Shown here: positions 46,803 to 59,046 of the stretch, one piece after another
How the letters are laid out: each line of letters starts with the position of its first letter
Numbering within the stretch: the stretch's first letter is position 1
DNA from: Sanghuangporus weigelae
Lineage: Eukaryota > Basidiomycota > Agaricomycetes > Hymenochaetales > Hymenochaetaceae
Direction: 5' to 3'
Length of the DNA: 64,000 bases
NCBI GenBank assembly: GCA_033182465.1
Contig: CP137322.1
Span: forward strand, 1,116,001-1,180,000
The notes under the pieces: model-generated
What the model was told of the DNA's origin: nothing
The model's database searches: none
What the model saw: only the letters and a program-made list of their open reading frames with translations
Position numbers and translations under genes: made by a program

Positions 46803-48805
46803 TTGCGCGTGTTTTTGGAAGCTATCTGTTTGTTTGAGTGTGACGCACGATGAGACTTGTAAAGTAGACTTTGTTTACAACCAAATTGGTTGATGGGTTT
46901 CCTCCTATATTCACTTTCTTATGACCGAAGTTAGATGAGATAGTGCTGAATGTTATGTTATGTTTTGTCCTGCCCTTCAAGACCCAACAAAGCAATTGAT
47001 ATATGCATATATACAGTAGCATACAGTAATAGGTAAACTAATGAAATCGAATTTCTTCTCGTACCTAGATCAGGGAAACTGCCTTCAAAATCATACGGCG
47101 AAGTACTCTTCACCGATCATTCCCTGAGACCCTGACCCTCCACAGTCGCATTTCCGGACAATGTGAATGTCGCCACAAATTTTCCTCGAGCACTCTATTC
47201 AACCGTCTGGTTCGAATGCATGGGTCTAGGACTGTCTGAAGTCTACATTCGGACCGCCGCCAATTGGCTTCATTCCAAATTCATGACGTTTTGCGACTCT
47301 AGGACAGAGCCGCAGCAAAAGTCGAACATGCCTCAAAGAGGGAGAACTCCAGCTGGATGGCTTCGTGAAGTATGTCCAAAAACTGGCGAGTCCGTCGTCG
47401 CAAGGCTGATAAACTGGACCAAAGACTATCCACGGTTGGTGTCACCGATGTCTCTGCACGAACTGTATTGCAGATGCACAATTTGCCATTGTTCCGGGTG
47501 TTGGTTGTTGTGCAGAGCATACAGAAAAATGCATGTTCTGATGTTAAAGCTCTTCGAACGCAATGATAGATGGTTTCATCCTCTAAAAACCGCCGTCATC
47601 TCCCACTCAACATGTCCATTCCCTATGGTCCACTTAAACAGCGACCGCACAAGGATGAGACAAGTTAGCTAGGACGATGCATTCATCATCTGCTTGTGGT
47701 GTTCTAGTGGACGACTTTCCTTTTCTCGCGACTAATTGAAAGCTATTTGGCCTCCTGTAGCAGCTAACTAATCTCGCCGAGCGAAAGCATCCTTGTACCC
47801 AACTCCCAGCAATTTAGCTTAGAGATTGGGCTCAAAGAAGCCCGAGAAAGACACCGAGTAAACTGTCTCCCATCCGTGCGTGGAAAGGTTCGATGCGTTG
47901 TCCGCAGAACAGAGAAGAATCCAAATCTTCTTCCGTCTAAGTTCCGCCCATACCTTGGACCTTCCACCTCACGTGTACATGCCCGCGAAGCTCGTGGTGG
48001 CTTGCGACTATCGCTATATCATCCACAGACGATGCACACGTTGATGCTCTTCTCATGGCTGAAGAAGGGAAAAGTACCTTTAGGTTCGTCACCTGTCTGC
48101 TGCGATGCTAATCAAAGTAATTGAATCTGGGCTTGGGACACTAGCTTCGCCGGCTACTGTCAGAACTCAGTATGAAGTTCTTTCTTCTCTAATTCCTGAG
48201 AAAATTTATAGACTCACCTCGAAGCGTTCGGAGGCTCAATATGGATCCTTGAAGAGAGAAACTTTCTGTTCTCTTCGGATAGAACGAAACCATTACATCC
48301 AGACTGCAGTTTATCTTGCCTCCTGAATAGATCCAGCAGACCTATCCCCAGGCAGGCGTCGTGAATTGAACCATGAAGATTCAACAAAGACAAATTCAAT
48401 TGTTCTGACTTCTGCCGGAAACTCCGCACACCGTTCGCGCGGAAACAGATCAGGGTCGCCGACATCTGTATCTGAGGAAGAAAGGAACGGAACAGCCTGA
48501 GTGGCTCACTAGGCGTCAGTTTTAATCGTTTGTCACACACGTGACTGGAAGCAAACCCGTGGCCAAATAGAATAACTTCAATAAGACCAAAAAACACTTG
48601 AAGTTTTCTACATCACGAACGCACCTGAAAGGTGATAAAGTATAGGCAACGACATTCCTAAAACAACTTAATTTAAGGCGACAAAGGAAGATTCGGACAT
48701 AGCTAACATAAAATGTAGGTAGGGGATGTTTCGCAAGAAATCAGAGTAGGAGGAGAGGAAGAGGTCTCGCAATAGACAAGAAAAAGAAAAAGATACCAAG
48801 AATTA
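46803..48805. other. 2-kb interval between convergent genes, no gene seen
   Basis: A plus-strand frame at 47163-47672 (169 codons) and a minus-strand frame at 48214-48597 (127 codons) are the longest. Neither has a motif or a partner exon. The former is Cys/Met-rich in an unpatterned way. Long 3' UTRs of the isomerase and RAD21 genes would fit. Confidence 0.4.
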
Positions 48806-51141
48806 TTACGCAGCAAAAGCAGTAGCTTGAGACTGGGACGCATGGGTCTGACGTTCCCAGAGTCTGTCCTTCGCACGAATCTCGATATTCTCGTAAGGGC
48901 CGCCCTGAGATAGTTTGACACAATCCCTGGTGCCCAAAACGAGAAGCTCGAAAAAGAATGATGCTGCCGCTCGGCGTGACGCCTAAAATAGTGGAAATTA
49001 GCATCTAAAGAGAGGCTAGACATTCATTTACATACCTTGTGAGACATCTGCTGGAAGCTCATGACTTTCTCAGCCGACCCTGGAGTTGGCTGGAGTTCTT
49101 TCCGAATAACTGACAAAGCTTTGACAGTCGTTCGGCTGTATCCTTTACCGTCTTGCTCGGCTGCTTCTTGTTGACTCTGTGCTTGTGAAGGTCTTTCGTC
49201 GAACATCGCGATCGGGCAACTCGAGTCTGCGAACGTCTCAAGTCCCTCATCGAATGCTTCTCCATCGATTGCAGGAGTAGAAAAGCGACTCTTTGATCGA
49301 GCACGATCAAGCCCAGCCGGACCGCCTAGATCCATGTTCATGTCCACATCAAATTGATAGTTGTCCATGTCTCCTGTGTTATCACCGAAATCGAATCCAT
49401 GATCCAAGTCACCACCAACGCCGACGCTGCCACGCCGTAATATGTCACTGCCGATACCAAGACTAGGTGCCATGCTTCCGGCGCGCCGTGCCTGTTCAAC
49501 GTCTTCGATATTTTCCTTGTCTAAACGTGCCTTTTTGTTGGGCTTGTCGGGGGATGCGTCACGTCGTTTCGGTCCAAGTATGTTACCAATCGGGCGCATG
49601 AACATCTCTGCAAGCTCAGGGGCAAGCCCCGGCGGGCCAGCACAGAAATACGTGCCAGTTGGTGTGGACTTCGTTGGAATGAAGTGTGCCAATGGATCCT
49701 GCCGAATCTCAAGCAGACGCATGACACTCCGGGAGCGAGGAAGGAATTGCTGTTTAGTAAGAATCTCGCTGACGTCCGCTTGACTTGCGACGATTCCGTT
49801 TCGCCCCCGGCCGAAGTTCATTCCTGGACCATCATCAAGTTCCGTGACGGAATCGATGATCTGTTTTTTATTCAAAAATCTTCTCTTCTTTGTGGGAGAC
49901 TCTTCTTCCTCGGCTGCACGTGGGGTCGCAGTTACATCTGCAGGCGGTGGTGACGGGGGAGGGGTGGTAAGGCGTGATGCTGATAATCCAAAATCAGTAT
50001 TTGAAGCGGGCCAGGATGAATTCTATTCAACTCACAAGCTCGGGATGGTGATCTTCGTGCCACCTCACCCAGACCAGGTTCTCCCAACGTCGTATCGGCT
50101 CCAGTACCTTCACCAAAATCAAGTCCTAGATCAACATCCATACCACCAAGGTCTGCACCGAAATCAAAATCCATGCCTGCGCCAAAAGACGCTTCGCGAC
50201 TCCGCGTGGATAGTACATCAATGTCTTGTGCTCCTTTACCGAGCAGGTGTGAATCAAGAGATTCCCTGGGTGAACGCATGGCGCCAGCATCACGACCAAA
50301 TTCCACACTCATAGTCTCGTCCTCAGGCCTGGTTTGATCTGCAGGCCCATCTCCAAAGTCGATTCCGAGATCCACATCCTGCGAGCCGATACCATCACCT
50401 GGGCCTAAGTCAAACTCGAGACCGTGATCGTCTAGTTCAAATTGAAAATCGTTGGCAGATGCCAATGTGATATCTGCCGTTCGCGCGATATGCTGACCAG
50501 CTTGGGGACGTGGTCTATCTTCGAAATCGAAATCGCTGGAAAACAAATACATGGGTAAATACTTAACAGTAGTGAATCACGGATGCTTACAAGTTGCTGA
50601 AGTCAGGAAGAAGCAAGTCTAAATCGATGTTGTTCTCTTGCAGTGTGATGGTGTTCTTGTTTACAGCTAACTGGTCTTCTGTCATGTCTACGATACCAGG
50701 ACGGAAAGCCTGAGACAAGTCAATGAAGGTGAGATACGTTTAAGAGAGGATAGAACGGAGCGCGGACCATTTTTATTTTCAACAAGGCTTCATTACAATC
50801 ATCAAGAAGATATTTCGCCTTGCGGCTATAGATGCGAACGACGCCCAGAAGCAGTTGGCCACTAAGTCGAAGGGCCATGACTTCAACCTCTCCACCCATA
50901 ATGGCACCTGCACGAGCAACAATCAGACACGACTTTCTTCGATGTAAACACTAGCAAGCTTACCTACTGACTCCTGGATATCGGTTTGTAATGTCTGTGT
51001 TTTTGACAACTTCCGTTCCATATGCGCCGCGAGCCATACTTTCGCCAGTGGCCCCCGTCGCGCAAGAATAGCCTCTGAGTAAAACTGCAGATATACATGT
51101 CAGCGCCTGTACTGCTCATTTCTACACCCCAACCGTACCAT
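48806..51141 (-). CDS. RAD21: Cohesin kleisin subunit RAD21/SCC1
   Basis: Closes the cohesin ring between SMC1 and SMC3, and is cut by separase at anaphase. The first coding exon is just the ATG at 51139-51141, followed by a 54-nt intron. The next exon reads [40 protein letters not shown] and [20 protein letters not shown] follow, forming the SMC3-binding N-terminal domain. The middle is acidic and Gly/Phe-rich ([15 protein letters not shown]), with degenerate LGLDFG and GADLGG repeats. [18 protein letters not shown] and [15 protein letters not shown] follow. The C-terminal winged helix is [37 protein letters not shown] and [12 protein letters not shown]. This binds the SMC1 head. Mitotic rather than REC8-like features prevail. 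The tail ends SQATAFAA. Confidence 0.94.
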
Positions 51142-51327
51142 ATTCAAGCAACAAGAAATAAAGATGACAATAATCAAGAGGTATGAGCCGTGGGGATATC
51201 TGAGCGTTTCGTGAGTGAGACTGACACGGTGTGACCCATCCAGTTCAACATCACTCAAGCGTGAGAAATCAGATCTTTATGGTAATACTTTCTATTATGT
51301 AAGTCGAAGTTCGATTAACTGCTTGAA

Positions 51328-53266
51328 TTACACGAGCTCTGCAGAGTTCTCCTCCTCTTCCTCCTCTTGAAGTAATTTAGCCTCTTTCATGCGCCTTCGA
51401 GTCTCATAGGGTAACCTCTCAGAGTCGGAAAGCCGGTTGATCCACTGCTTCCCGCCCGTGTCAATGAAGTGCCGTAGCCGAGCTGACATCTTGTATCCCA
51501 TTTGTCCCAGCTCTTCTACCGCCAGCTTATAGCGAGTATCTCCGTTCGCGACGCACGTCTTTACGATCTCCTCGTACACAGAATATGATGGGGTGTGTCC
51601 CGCTCCCTTCATCTCCTCAAGATAGAAAAATGCGTTTTCGTAGTCCGTCTGCGTGAGGACCAATGAAATGAACGCCTCGAACGTCTTCGCCGTCGGTTTA
51701 ACGCCAGACTCTCGCATCTCTCCGAATAGACGCTCTCCAAGTTCAATATGTTGAGCGGCTCTGCATGCCTTCAAGAGCATTTCGAACGTCTCGGCGTCTG
51801 GTTGTATGCCAAGCGATGGCATTGCCTTGTATATCCCAACACCTCTTTGCAAATCATTGAGAAGACCACAAGCTTTGACTAAAACGTTGACTGCAATAAC
51901 GTCAATGTTCTGCCCTTCCTTGTGCATCTCCTCGAGCTTTGTATATGCATCGTCGATGGCTTCTGGGTCGTGCCGGACCGCCTGCATGATTGAAAAGGCT
52001 GAATCGGCTGTCGGAATAACTTTTGCAGAACGCATGAGATCAAGGATGCAGAAGGCTTCTTTCAGCAGTTGTTTCTTGACGAACGCATCCAACATCGGTG
52101 TGAAATGATGCTCTTGAAAGTCTACGCCGATAGCTTCAAGCTCTCGAATTGCTTCCGACGCGAGCTTAGGCAACCCATGTCGCGCAGCCGTGTCTAGTAC
52201 CAACTGGCAGAGTCCTTCATCGACGCGGATATGCAGCTCGTTAACGACCTTTTCCCAGCATTGCAAAACACCGTGAGCCTGTTCAGATATAAATGACGGT
52301 TGATTCTTTTCAACAGTTCCGTGCAACACTCACGTAGAGCTCCTCTGCACAATAGACCAGCAAATTGACCCAGAGCTCGCTATCCAAGCGCCGTACTGTT
52401 ACTGTCTCGTGAAAATCTGCAAGCTCCAGAGCCAGACGAACATGGCCCATCTGCCCAAACCGGTCAATTAATGCTTGGGCAGTCTTAAGACTTGGTTGAA
52501 AGCCTGCTTCGTTCATCTCGGCTAGTTTGACCAGAGCCATTTCCACGTTGTCACAGTCCAAGTAGTATCTCAGGAAGAAATCGTATGTTCCCGCATTCGG
52601 CTGGAGACCGTGCCCTTCCATCTCTTGCAGGATTTTCTGGATCTCATTACTGTCCGACGTCCTATGGGCCTGTTAACGACGGGTTAGCAGCGTAGTCAGG
52701 CAGCACAGATTATCGGGTACTCACATAAAGTAACTGGTTAAAGATATTTGTGTCCGGTCGTATTCCCATGGCCAGCATGTCCCTGTAGACTGCCCAAGTC
52801 GCTTCAGTATGCCAATCCAATGCAAGTGCATAGAGCAGATTATTATAGGTATAAATATCCGGTCGCGTGTTCGCCTTCTTCATCTCTGCCACCAAATTCA
52901 TAACTTCGTCTACTCGGAAGCGAGCCAAATGATTCCGCATCGCCATGTTGAGCTCTGCAGTTCGTGAACCTCGATTGACTTTGAGCATGGGTTCACTTTG
53001 TCTGGCTTCGTACATTTTCGTAGAAAGGCGTGAAGGGCCACGAGTATCATTTGGTTGTCTTCGTGATGAAGAAGCGTTGCTTGCTACGTTACGCTGAGCC
53101 GTGTGTCCTGAGGGGACGTATGAGTAAATGAAGACGGTTCCGAAGTGTCATTAGACGAACCTGCCGCCGAAGATTGTTGCCAAATCGACACTGAGTTTGC
53201 AGACCGCAAACACCACGTTGGCCGTGCACACGCATTCCAAACATGCTTGGATGAAGATGCTAGCAT
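51328..53266 (-). CDS. Mitochondrial pentatricopeptide repeat (PPR) protein
   Basis: PPR arrays bind organellar RNA and act in mitochondrial RNA maturation or translation. Exon 1 (53161-53266) begins MLASSSKHVWNACARPTW, a basic, Trp-rich leader likely targeting mitochondria. It is joined over a 55-nt intron to GHTAQRNVASNASSSRRQ. Repeats follow: NTRPDIYTYNNLLYALALDW, MGIRPDTNIFNQLLY, HGLQPNAGTYDFFLRYY, AGFQPSLKTAQALIDRF, LGIQPDAETFEMLLKACRAA and SGVKPTAKTFEAFISLV. All fit the 35-residue PPR pattern, with at least eight to ten units. The C-terminus is acidic (LLQEEEEEENSAELV). Introns lie between LLY and AHRTSDSN, and between AEELY and AHGVLQ. The RNA target cannot be told. Confidence 0.93.
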
Positions 53267-53354
53267 CCTGTGGACTAGAGGCTTATTCACAGAGGATGTC
53301 CGAGTCGTTGTCTCTTTTTTCTTAGCGGCAATCGTCACGAGTTGCGCTCACGTG
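53267..53354. promoter_or_regulatory. 88-bp gap between divergent start codons
   Basis: The PPR gene starts at 53266 on the minus strand and the coiled-coil gene at 53355 on the plus strand. If both starts are right, the two promoters and 5' UTRs must overlap. If the plus gene starts at 53512 instead, the gap is 245 bp. Confidence 0.5.
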
Positions 53355-55605
53355 ATGCAGTCGCGTCTCGTTGACTTTCCAGCCCAACCGCCCAACCTCA
53401 CGTTCCGCAATCTCCTCAGGAGCTTCATCAGAATTTACGTTCAGGAATTCACCAAGGTAGCATCGACTTGACAATATCGTCTTGCTCTTTTTGATTTGAA
53501 TTGATCTATAGATGGAACGAACCGTGGATCGAGCAGACACCACGACCTACAAACAAGAACTCAATTACCTGAAACGCAAGCTTGAAGATCTCGAAGAAGT
53601 ACATCGGGACGGAAAAAAGCAAGTAAGTATATGTTAATTGAATCAGCGATGTGTCTCTCATCCATTTCTCTTCTGTAAGCATGCCGCAGAAGTTGAACAA
53701 CTCATGAATGATCATGACTTCACCCGGAAGGCCAACAAGGACCGGTCTGAACAGCTCGCACGATTAAAGAAACAAAATGAAATCGCAGAATCTCGGATGC
53801 AGGACCTCAGAAAAGCTGTCTCGACAGCGCAAAGCGAGGCACGAGAACTGCGGGTCAAGTTGAGGAGTATTGAAGCAGAGAGAGACCGCCTAGCGAGCAA
53901 ACAGACGGAAGCGGTAGACATGCGAAAAGTTCTCGGTACCGCAGAACAACGTAAGCGAAACGAAATTCAAGAACGAGAAAAGCGAATTCTGGAGCTTCAA
54001 ACCGCTCTAGCTGCTGAAAAGCAGCGTTCGCTTGAGGCTGAGACGAAAGCAAGAGACGACCGGACGAAACTGGAGAAAGCGGCGCGGGAAGTGCGTGTCA
54101 AGAACACCATAGTCGAGCAAAGGTTGGAACGAGCACAAGCGGAGCTGAAGGAAGCAGTGTCCCAAAGAAGTGCGTTGGAGCGCGAGTCATCCTCAACATC
54201 GCATTCCTTGACTACACGAGTATACGAACTGGAGGAAGCCCTTAAGCTTTCCACTGACCAGTATAGCCTCCTGTCCTCATCCTCAACTCCATTGACAGCC
54301 TACGAAGAACTAAAGTTCGAGGCAGCACGACTGCGTCTACAAGTAGCTCGCCTGGAGAGGAAGCTAGGGAACTCGGAGGAACAAGTATATGAGTTGGCTC
54401 AGCTCGTCCGTCAGTCCCAAGCCACGAACGACCTCCTATCCGAGCAGCTACAGGAAGTGCACGCTGAACTGGGATGGCGCTGCAGTGATTCCAATTCAAT
54501 GTCCCTCCCGATGTCCGTTCCAGCTGATGACGGATTAGAGGCAGAGGTCGATGAATTCCTTTTAGACGAAGCGCGGGATAGAGAAGATGAGCAAGAGCAA
54601 CTACTCGATGTTGCACAAATTCAGCTCAGACTCGGCAGGGAAAGCAGCAGATCTCTCATAGAGCACCTATCAAGCACCGAACATCAACTTACGAACGAAC
54701 GAGCGGAAGCGACACGACTGAAGGGCAAACTCTCTGAAAAGGATACCGTCATTATGAAGCTCTCTCAAGAAAGTGAGACTCGCAAAAAGGAATGCGACGA
54801 GCTTCAAGCCAAACTTGCCGTGCATTCGTCCGAAATCTTCAGCCTACAGACGAAACTTGTAGAGTCGGAAAAGAAGCTTCTCGCTGCCGAAAGCCGTGCG
54901 CGAACGGAACTTGCGAAGCGCGAGGAATTACTCCGTAAGGAGAAGGAATTGACAAGCCGATTACAATCGACTGTGCATAAGAGCAAGATGGCTGAGGATG
55001 CATTGAAGGACGAGATTGAGCAGTAAGCAATATCCATTTAGTTCATTACATTGATACAGCATTGCTGATTCGTGATATAGACTATCCTCGGAACTCGCAA
55101 GCGCAGACGCGTACCGAGAGGCATATCAGAGTATCGCAGAAGAAATGCGCGGACTCGTCGCACGCAACGCTCTGGCGGAAGATGAAGCAAATCGTCTCAG
55201 CGTATTCAACGCGGAGATATTAAGTCATCGCAATCCAACGCAAAAGATTCTGTATGTGGATCGCATACGGCGTGAGCTCGCAGAAACGAAACAGGTAAGC
55301 TCTTGAATTTTGTGCAGCGTTCCTGTCTCCATGCTAACTCTCCACGAAAGAACCTTGTCCTGAGCCACCGAGATCAGGAGTCCGCCGTGTCAGAAATCGC
55401 CACTTTGCGCGAAGAACTGGCGATGTACAGATCTGTTACCGTTCCGTACGAAGGTAAACCACGGACAGCAATGACACGTGTCCGTCGAATCCCACTTGGC
55501 GCACAGACACTGAACGTCCAGGCCGAGCCTCTTCAGAAGGAGAGTTATGGATACTCGGAAGGATATGGCCCACCCGGAGATATGACAATGGACGAACTGT
55601 CATAA
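53355..55605 (+). CDS. Long coiled-coil protein with an HMMR-like C-terminal motif
   Basis: The first exon MQSRLVDFPAQPPNLTFRNL is joined over an intron to MERTVDRADTTTYKQELN at 53512. Introns 53623-53679, 55023-55080 and 55295-55350 follow. Most of the roughly 700 residues form heptad coiled coil rich in Lys, Glu, Arg and Leu. A short acidic break lies near the middle (DDGLEAEVDEFLLDEARDRE). Near the C-terminus, VFNAEILSHRNPTQKILYVD and RIRRELAETKQ resemble the C-terminal motif of the hyaluronan-mediated motility receptor and related kinesin/spindle proteins. A less ordered tail follows. A spindle or cytoskeletal role is inferred from that motif alone. The start may be the ATG at 53512 if the first exon is non-coding. 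Confidence 0.82.
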
Positions 55606-56091
55606 ACGGATATACATCTGCTTGACCTCCGTTTTGTAATGACGTGTGAAATGAGCAGAACTGCTCTCTACATTTACGATATGTTACTCTTTTTGCTATC
55701 CGCCTACTGTATCCTTATTTGTTTTGCTCTGTGCATGCATGCTTTATCTCATCTCGACTCTGGTCACGAGTGTACAGGCCATTATGGTATATTGTCCAAT
55801 ATGCAGGTCATAATTATGAAAATAAAGAATGTCGTGGCAAAGTACATGATGTGAATCGGAAGAGAAATGTCTATGTATCTCTCAGATGGCCCAAGAAAGA
55901 GGAAAGAAAGCGCGCTACCTGGAATCCTACGAACTTCACCTCATTTATGCTCTCGTCCCGACAGTTCAAATGATCCTAGTCGTTCGCTGTACGCTTTCCA
56001 AGGAGCATCTGAGTCATTTGCCAGGACGCTGAGTCGCTTATACTTGGCCTCCTTCTTCGCCTTCAAGCTTCGACTAAAAACATTGCCGAAG
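55606..56091. other. Intergenic between convergent genes, no gene seen
   Basis: Contains the two 3' flanks. The T-rich stretch after 55606 probably belongs to the coiled-coil gene. Short frames are motif-free. Confidence 0.45.
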
Positions 56092-58524
56092 TTAGCCAAT
56101 CTGCTTCAAAAATGATCTTGTGAAAAGAACGCACATCATGAAAATGGATGCGATGATTATCACAACCAACCCAACGGCACCTGCGATTATCGGCGCCTTG
56201 TGACGACTAAAAAAGTTCTGCACTTTGGTAGCACCCTGAGGATCTGGATCTACAAATGTATACTTCCGGTCGATAATCGCTGAGCTACTCGGCGGACTAT
56301 CTGGGTTGAAGCAGTATTGCTTAAAGCAGTTCGTACAGATGTCCGAACGTGGAATAACTGGATTAGATTTATATCGTGCACGGTCAATCGCCGCACACCG
56401 GAAGCATGTGCCGAAACTTGGGTCTACGCCTAGAATGTTCGGTTTGAAACCCGAAAATGACAAGTTTCGCGCCTGGTCTATGAAAAGTTTCGAGTGCTTT
56501 TCCGTGTACTGGATCTTGAAAGTATCCGTGCTAAATAATGAGAATTGAATACCTGGTCTAAAAGCACCAGCTGCCTTATTACACGCACTTTGTGACAGGA
56601 TCGTCTCCGTTGGCGGGCGGGTTGTTCGGTAGATAGATAAGGAGAGGATACTCTGGAACCGTCTCGTTCTGCGGATCACAACCGAAGAATGTAATCCTTT
56701 GATTGACTCCCGTAGATATAAAATCAGAAGTGCTAGAAGGGATAGGCGGAAACGCCTGATGAGACGAAGACAGCAGGTTCGTTATTCGCCGCTGACTGAA
56801 GATAATCGACGTTCCACTAAAAATGAAAATCAATCATTAGTAGACGAAGGTTCAGAGTAATGTATAACAGACTTTGGCCATCGGAAAGTTGGATCATCCG
56901 CACTAGAATCGAGACCAAGGATGACATCCAAGCCTCGTGCTTTCACGAAAAGTGCACCCAGAGGCACATTCTCTAAGTTCGAAGAACCATCAATCAGATC
57001 AAGCCATGTCGAGTTCGAGTCCTCGAACGTATCGGGCTTCAGCGATTGGAACGGCTATGAGAGAGTTATCGGACGTCGATTCATGCAGTCTCCACGGACA
57101 AAGGTACGTACATTGGGCCAATTCGCAACATCATCGGCACGAGTCCGCACTTCCGTTAATTGCCTGCTCAGCACGTAAAGAAGAGAAGACGCGTCGTTGT
57201 TGCTGAAGTCTTGTAGTTTATTATGAGCAAAATCCAGAACTTGCTACATAAATTGCATCAGAATAACAATAAAGCCGATTTGATCACACGATACGTACGT
57301 TGAACAGACTCGCGCTTGTTCCCATCACGAAACCGGCTTGATCGAAGCCAGTCACACATGCAGTATCATTAGGTGGTTGTCCGTTGTTGAAGTGGGTGCC
57401 GGCGTAAGTGAGATTAACCATAGCAGATAGATTCGGATCCCAAGATCCAAATTCCGCCGGAGTGACCTAAGACCTTTCCATGAGAACTATATCCCTCAGC
57501 CAGCCAATCCGAATAAAACGCACTTCATATACGATTGGCTCAGGAGTCAGAACGGTCGTCAAGTTAGAACCGACAGGTCTTGAATTGACGACAATGAGTG
57601 GGAAAGGCGTCAAGTGTTGTTGGAACGACGGTATCTCCGGAATGTGGGACCAAAGTTGGTCTGCTCCGTGAGCCGAATCATTCGTGAAGAAGTTCTCTCT
57701 GGATGTGCCATTCAAGAAATGGTAAGAAATCATCCGTGACCATGGATCTGTTAAACTCGTATCTCTGAAACAAAGTCACAGACTGTCAAAGAGCAACGAG
57801 TTGACAGCACCTACAGACTCTTGTTGGCTTTTGCAACGACACTCCATAATATACTGCCAAAGAAGTACTGATTATCCTTATCGAACAGATCCGTGCCATA
57901 GGGAGCCGCCAGATTTAAGTCAAGAATCCAACCGGATAAATTTCCGCCATTGCCAAAAACCAAGTCCGGAATCTCAGGCCAATCGTTGAAGAACATGGAG
58001 CCCGTTATCCAGCTACCGCCTGACTCGATTCAAAGATAAATAAAACGCATGGATCTACAGTGCAAAACTGACTCACCGGATAGTCCTGTGATGTAAGATG
58101 CCACCTGCAAGAAACCACCTGTCCCGGACTTCTTGGCCAGTTCGTCTCGTGCATCATAACCCAAGAGGACACCAGCACCAAGCTGCGCCGCACGATATCC
58201 GCCACCACTGATAGCGATTCCGACTCTTGGATATTTGTTATTGAATATGCTCATGTTGTAACCAAGCGCAGAGCCATCACCAATCCAATCCTGCCACGCA
58301 TCAGGAATGACAGTAGCTTCTCGGTTAGAGATGTACTCTTGCTCCAGAGCATTGAGAGTCTGGTTTTCGGGGGTAAAGACACGGACAAGAGGAGCATCAG
58401 GGCAAGGGACATTGACTTGAGGCGCGTATTCGGTTGGACTTCCCAAGTCTACAGCAGATACAGAGAACAAGAGAGAGGCCATGATAGGCAGTTGTCGCCA
58501 CCAGTGGTGTTTACAGCGAGTCAT
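56092..58524 (-). CDS. Lysophospholipase / phospholipase B, secreted or membrane anchored
   Basis: Removes fatty acids from glycerophospholipids and lysophospholipids at the cell surface. The start MTRCKHHWWRQLPIMASLLFSVSAV is a signal peptide. The catalytic Arg motif YPRVGIAISGGGYRAA is followed by ASYITGLSG, split by an intron, then GSWITGSMFFNDWPE with the Ser nucleophile. The Asp block WLDLIDGSSNLENVPLGALF is present, so the Arg/Ser/Asp site looks complete. Many N-glycosylation sites (NLT, NGT, NQT) support secretion. A Cys-rich stretch FGTCFRCAAIDRARY and CTNCFKQYCFNPD is typical of fungal PLBs. Unlike GPI-anchored yeast forms, it ends in a clear membrane helix PIIAGAVGLVVIIIASIFMM and a short basic tail, so it is probably a single-pass type I protein. 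Confidence 0.94.
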
Positions 58525-59046
58525 GGTGGTGGTAAGAGAGCAAGATGGACACGAAGCTGATGTAACCCAAATAAAGGCGCTGTCGGGATGTGAACAGCCA
58601 TGAATGCAACACAGAGTAACGGCGAACCCATCAGTTACATCAACTTCCGGCGGGCAACTAGGGTATGCCGGTCTCACACAATAGGTCAAGCGACTGAGTT
58701 AGAAACGGAGTTGGCCAACTCTTCGCCCGATTTCAAACAAAGACAAAACGCGTTCGCAGCATGTTCGAATATCAAGCGGGCGTGGTTGTTATCGTTGTCC
58801 ACGGAAGCATTTCGTGTATGTATGGGTGTCTCTTATTTGCTCTTGTTGAATGTGTATTATGTAATCGTAGATACCACACTGCCAAACTGACTCTGACAGT
58901 ACAGTTGCGACTTGGAGAGAAACCATCTTCGGTAAACAATGCGCGTACACAGCGACATTAAAACGACTATAAACAAGCTCGAGTAATGACAGACAATGAA
59001 GTATAAGGCAACATAAATCATGGCTTTTCGTTGAACATCAGTAGTA
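58525..59046. other. Intergenic, no gene seen
   Basis: Upstream of the phospholipase gene and downstream of the cupredoxin-like gene, which both run leftwards. The 90-105-codon frames here lack motifs. Confidence 0.45.

Noticed and set aside
47163-47672. A 169-codon plus-strand frame
   Set aside because: Unpatterned composition, no motif, overlapped by frames on both strands; probably chance in a 2-kb non-coding stretch.
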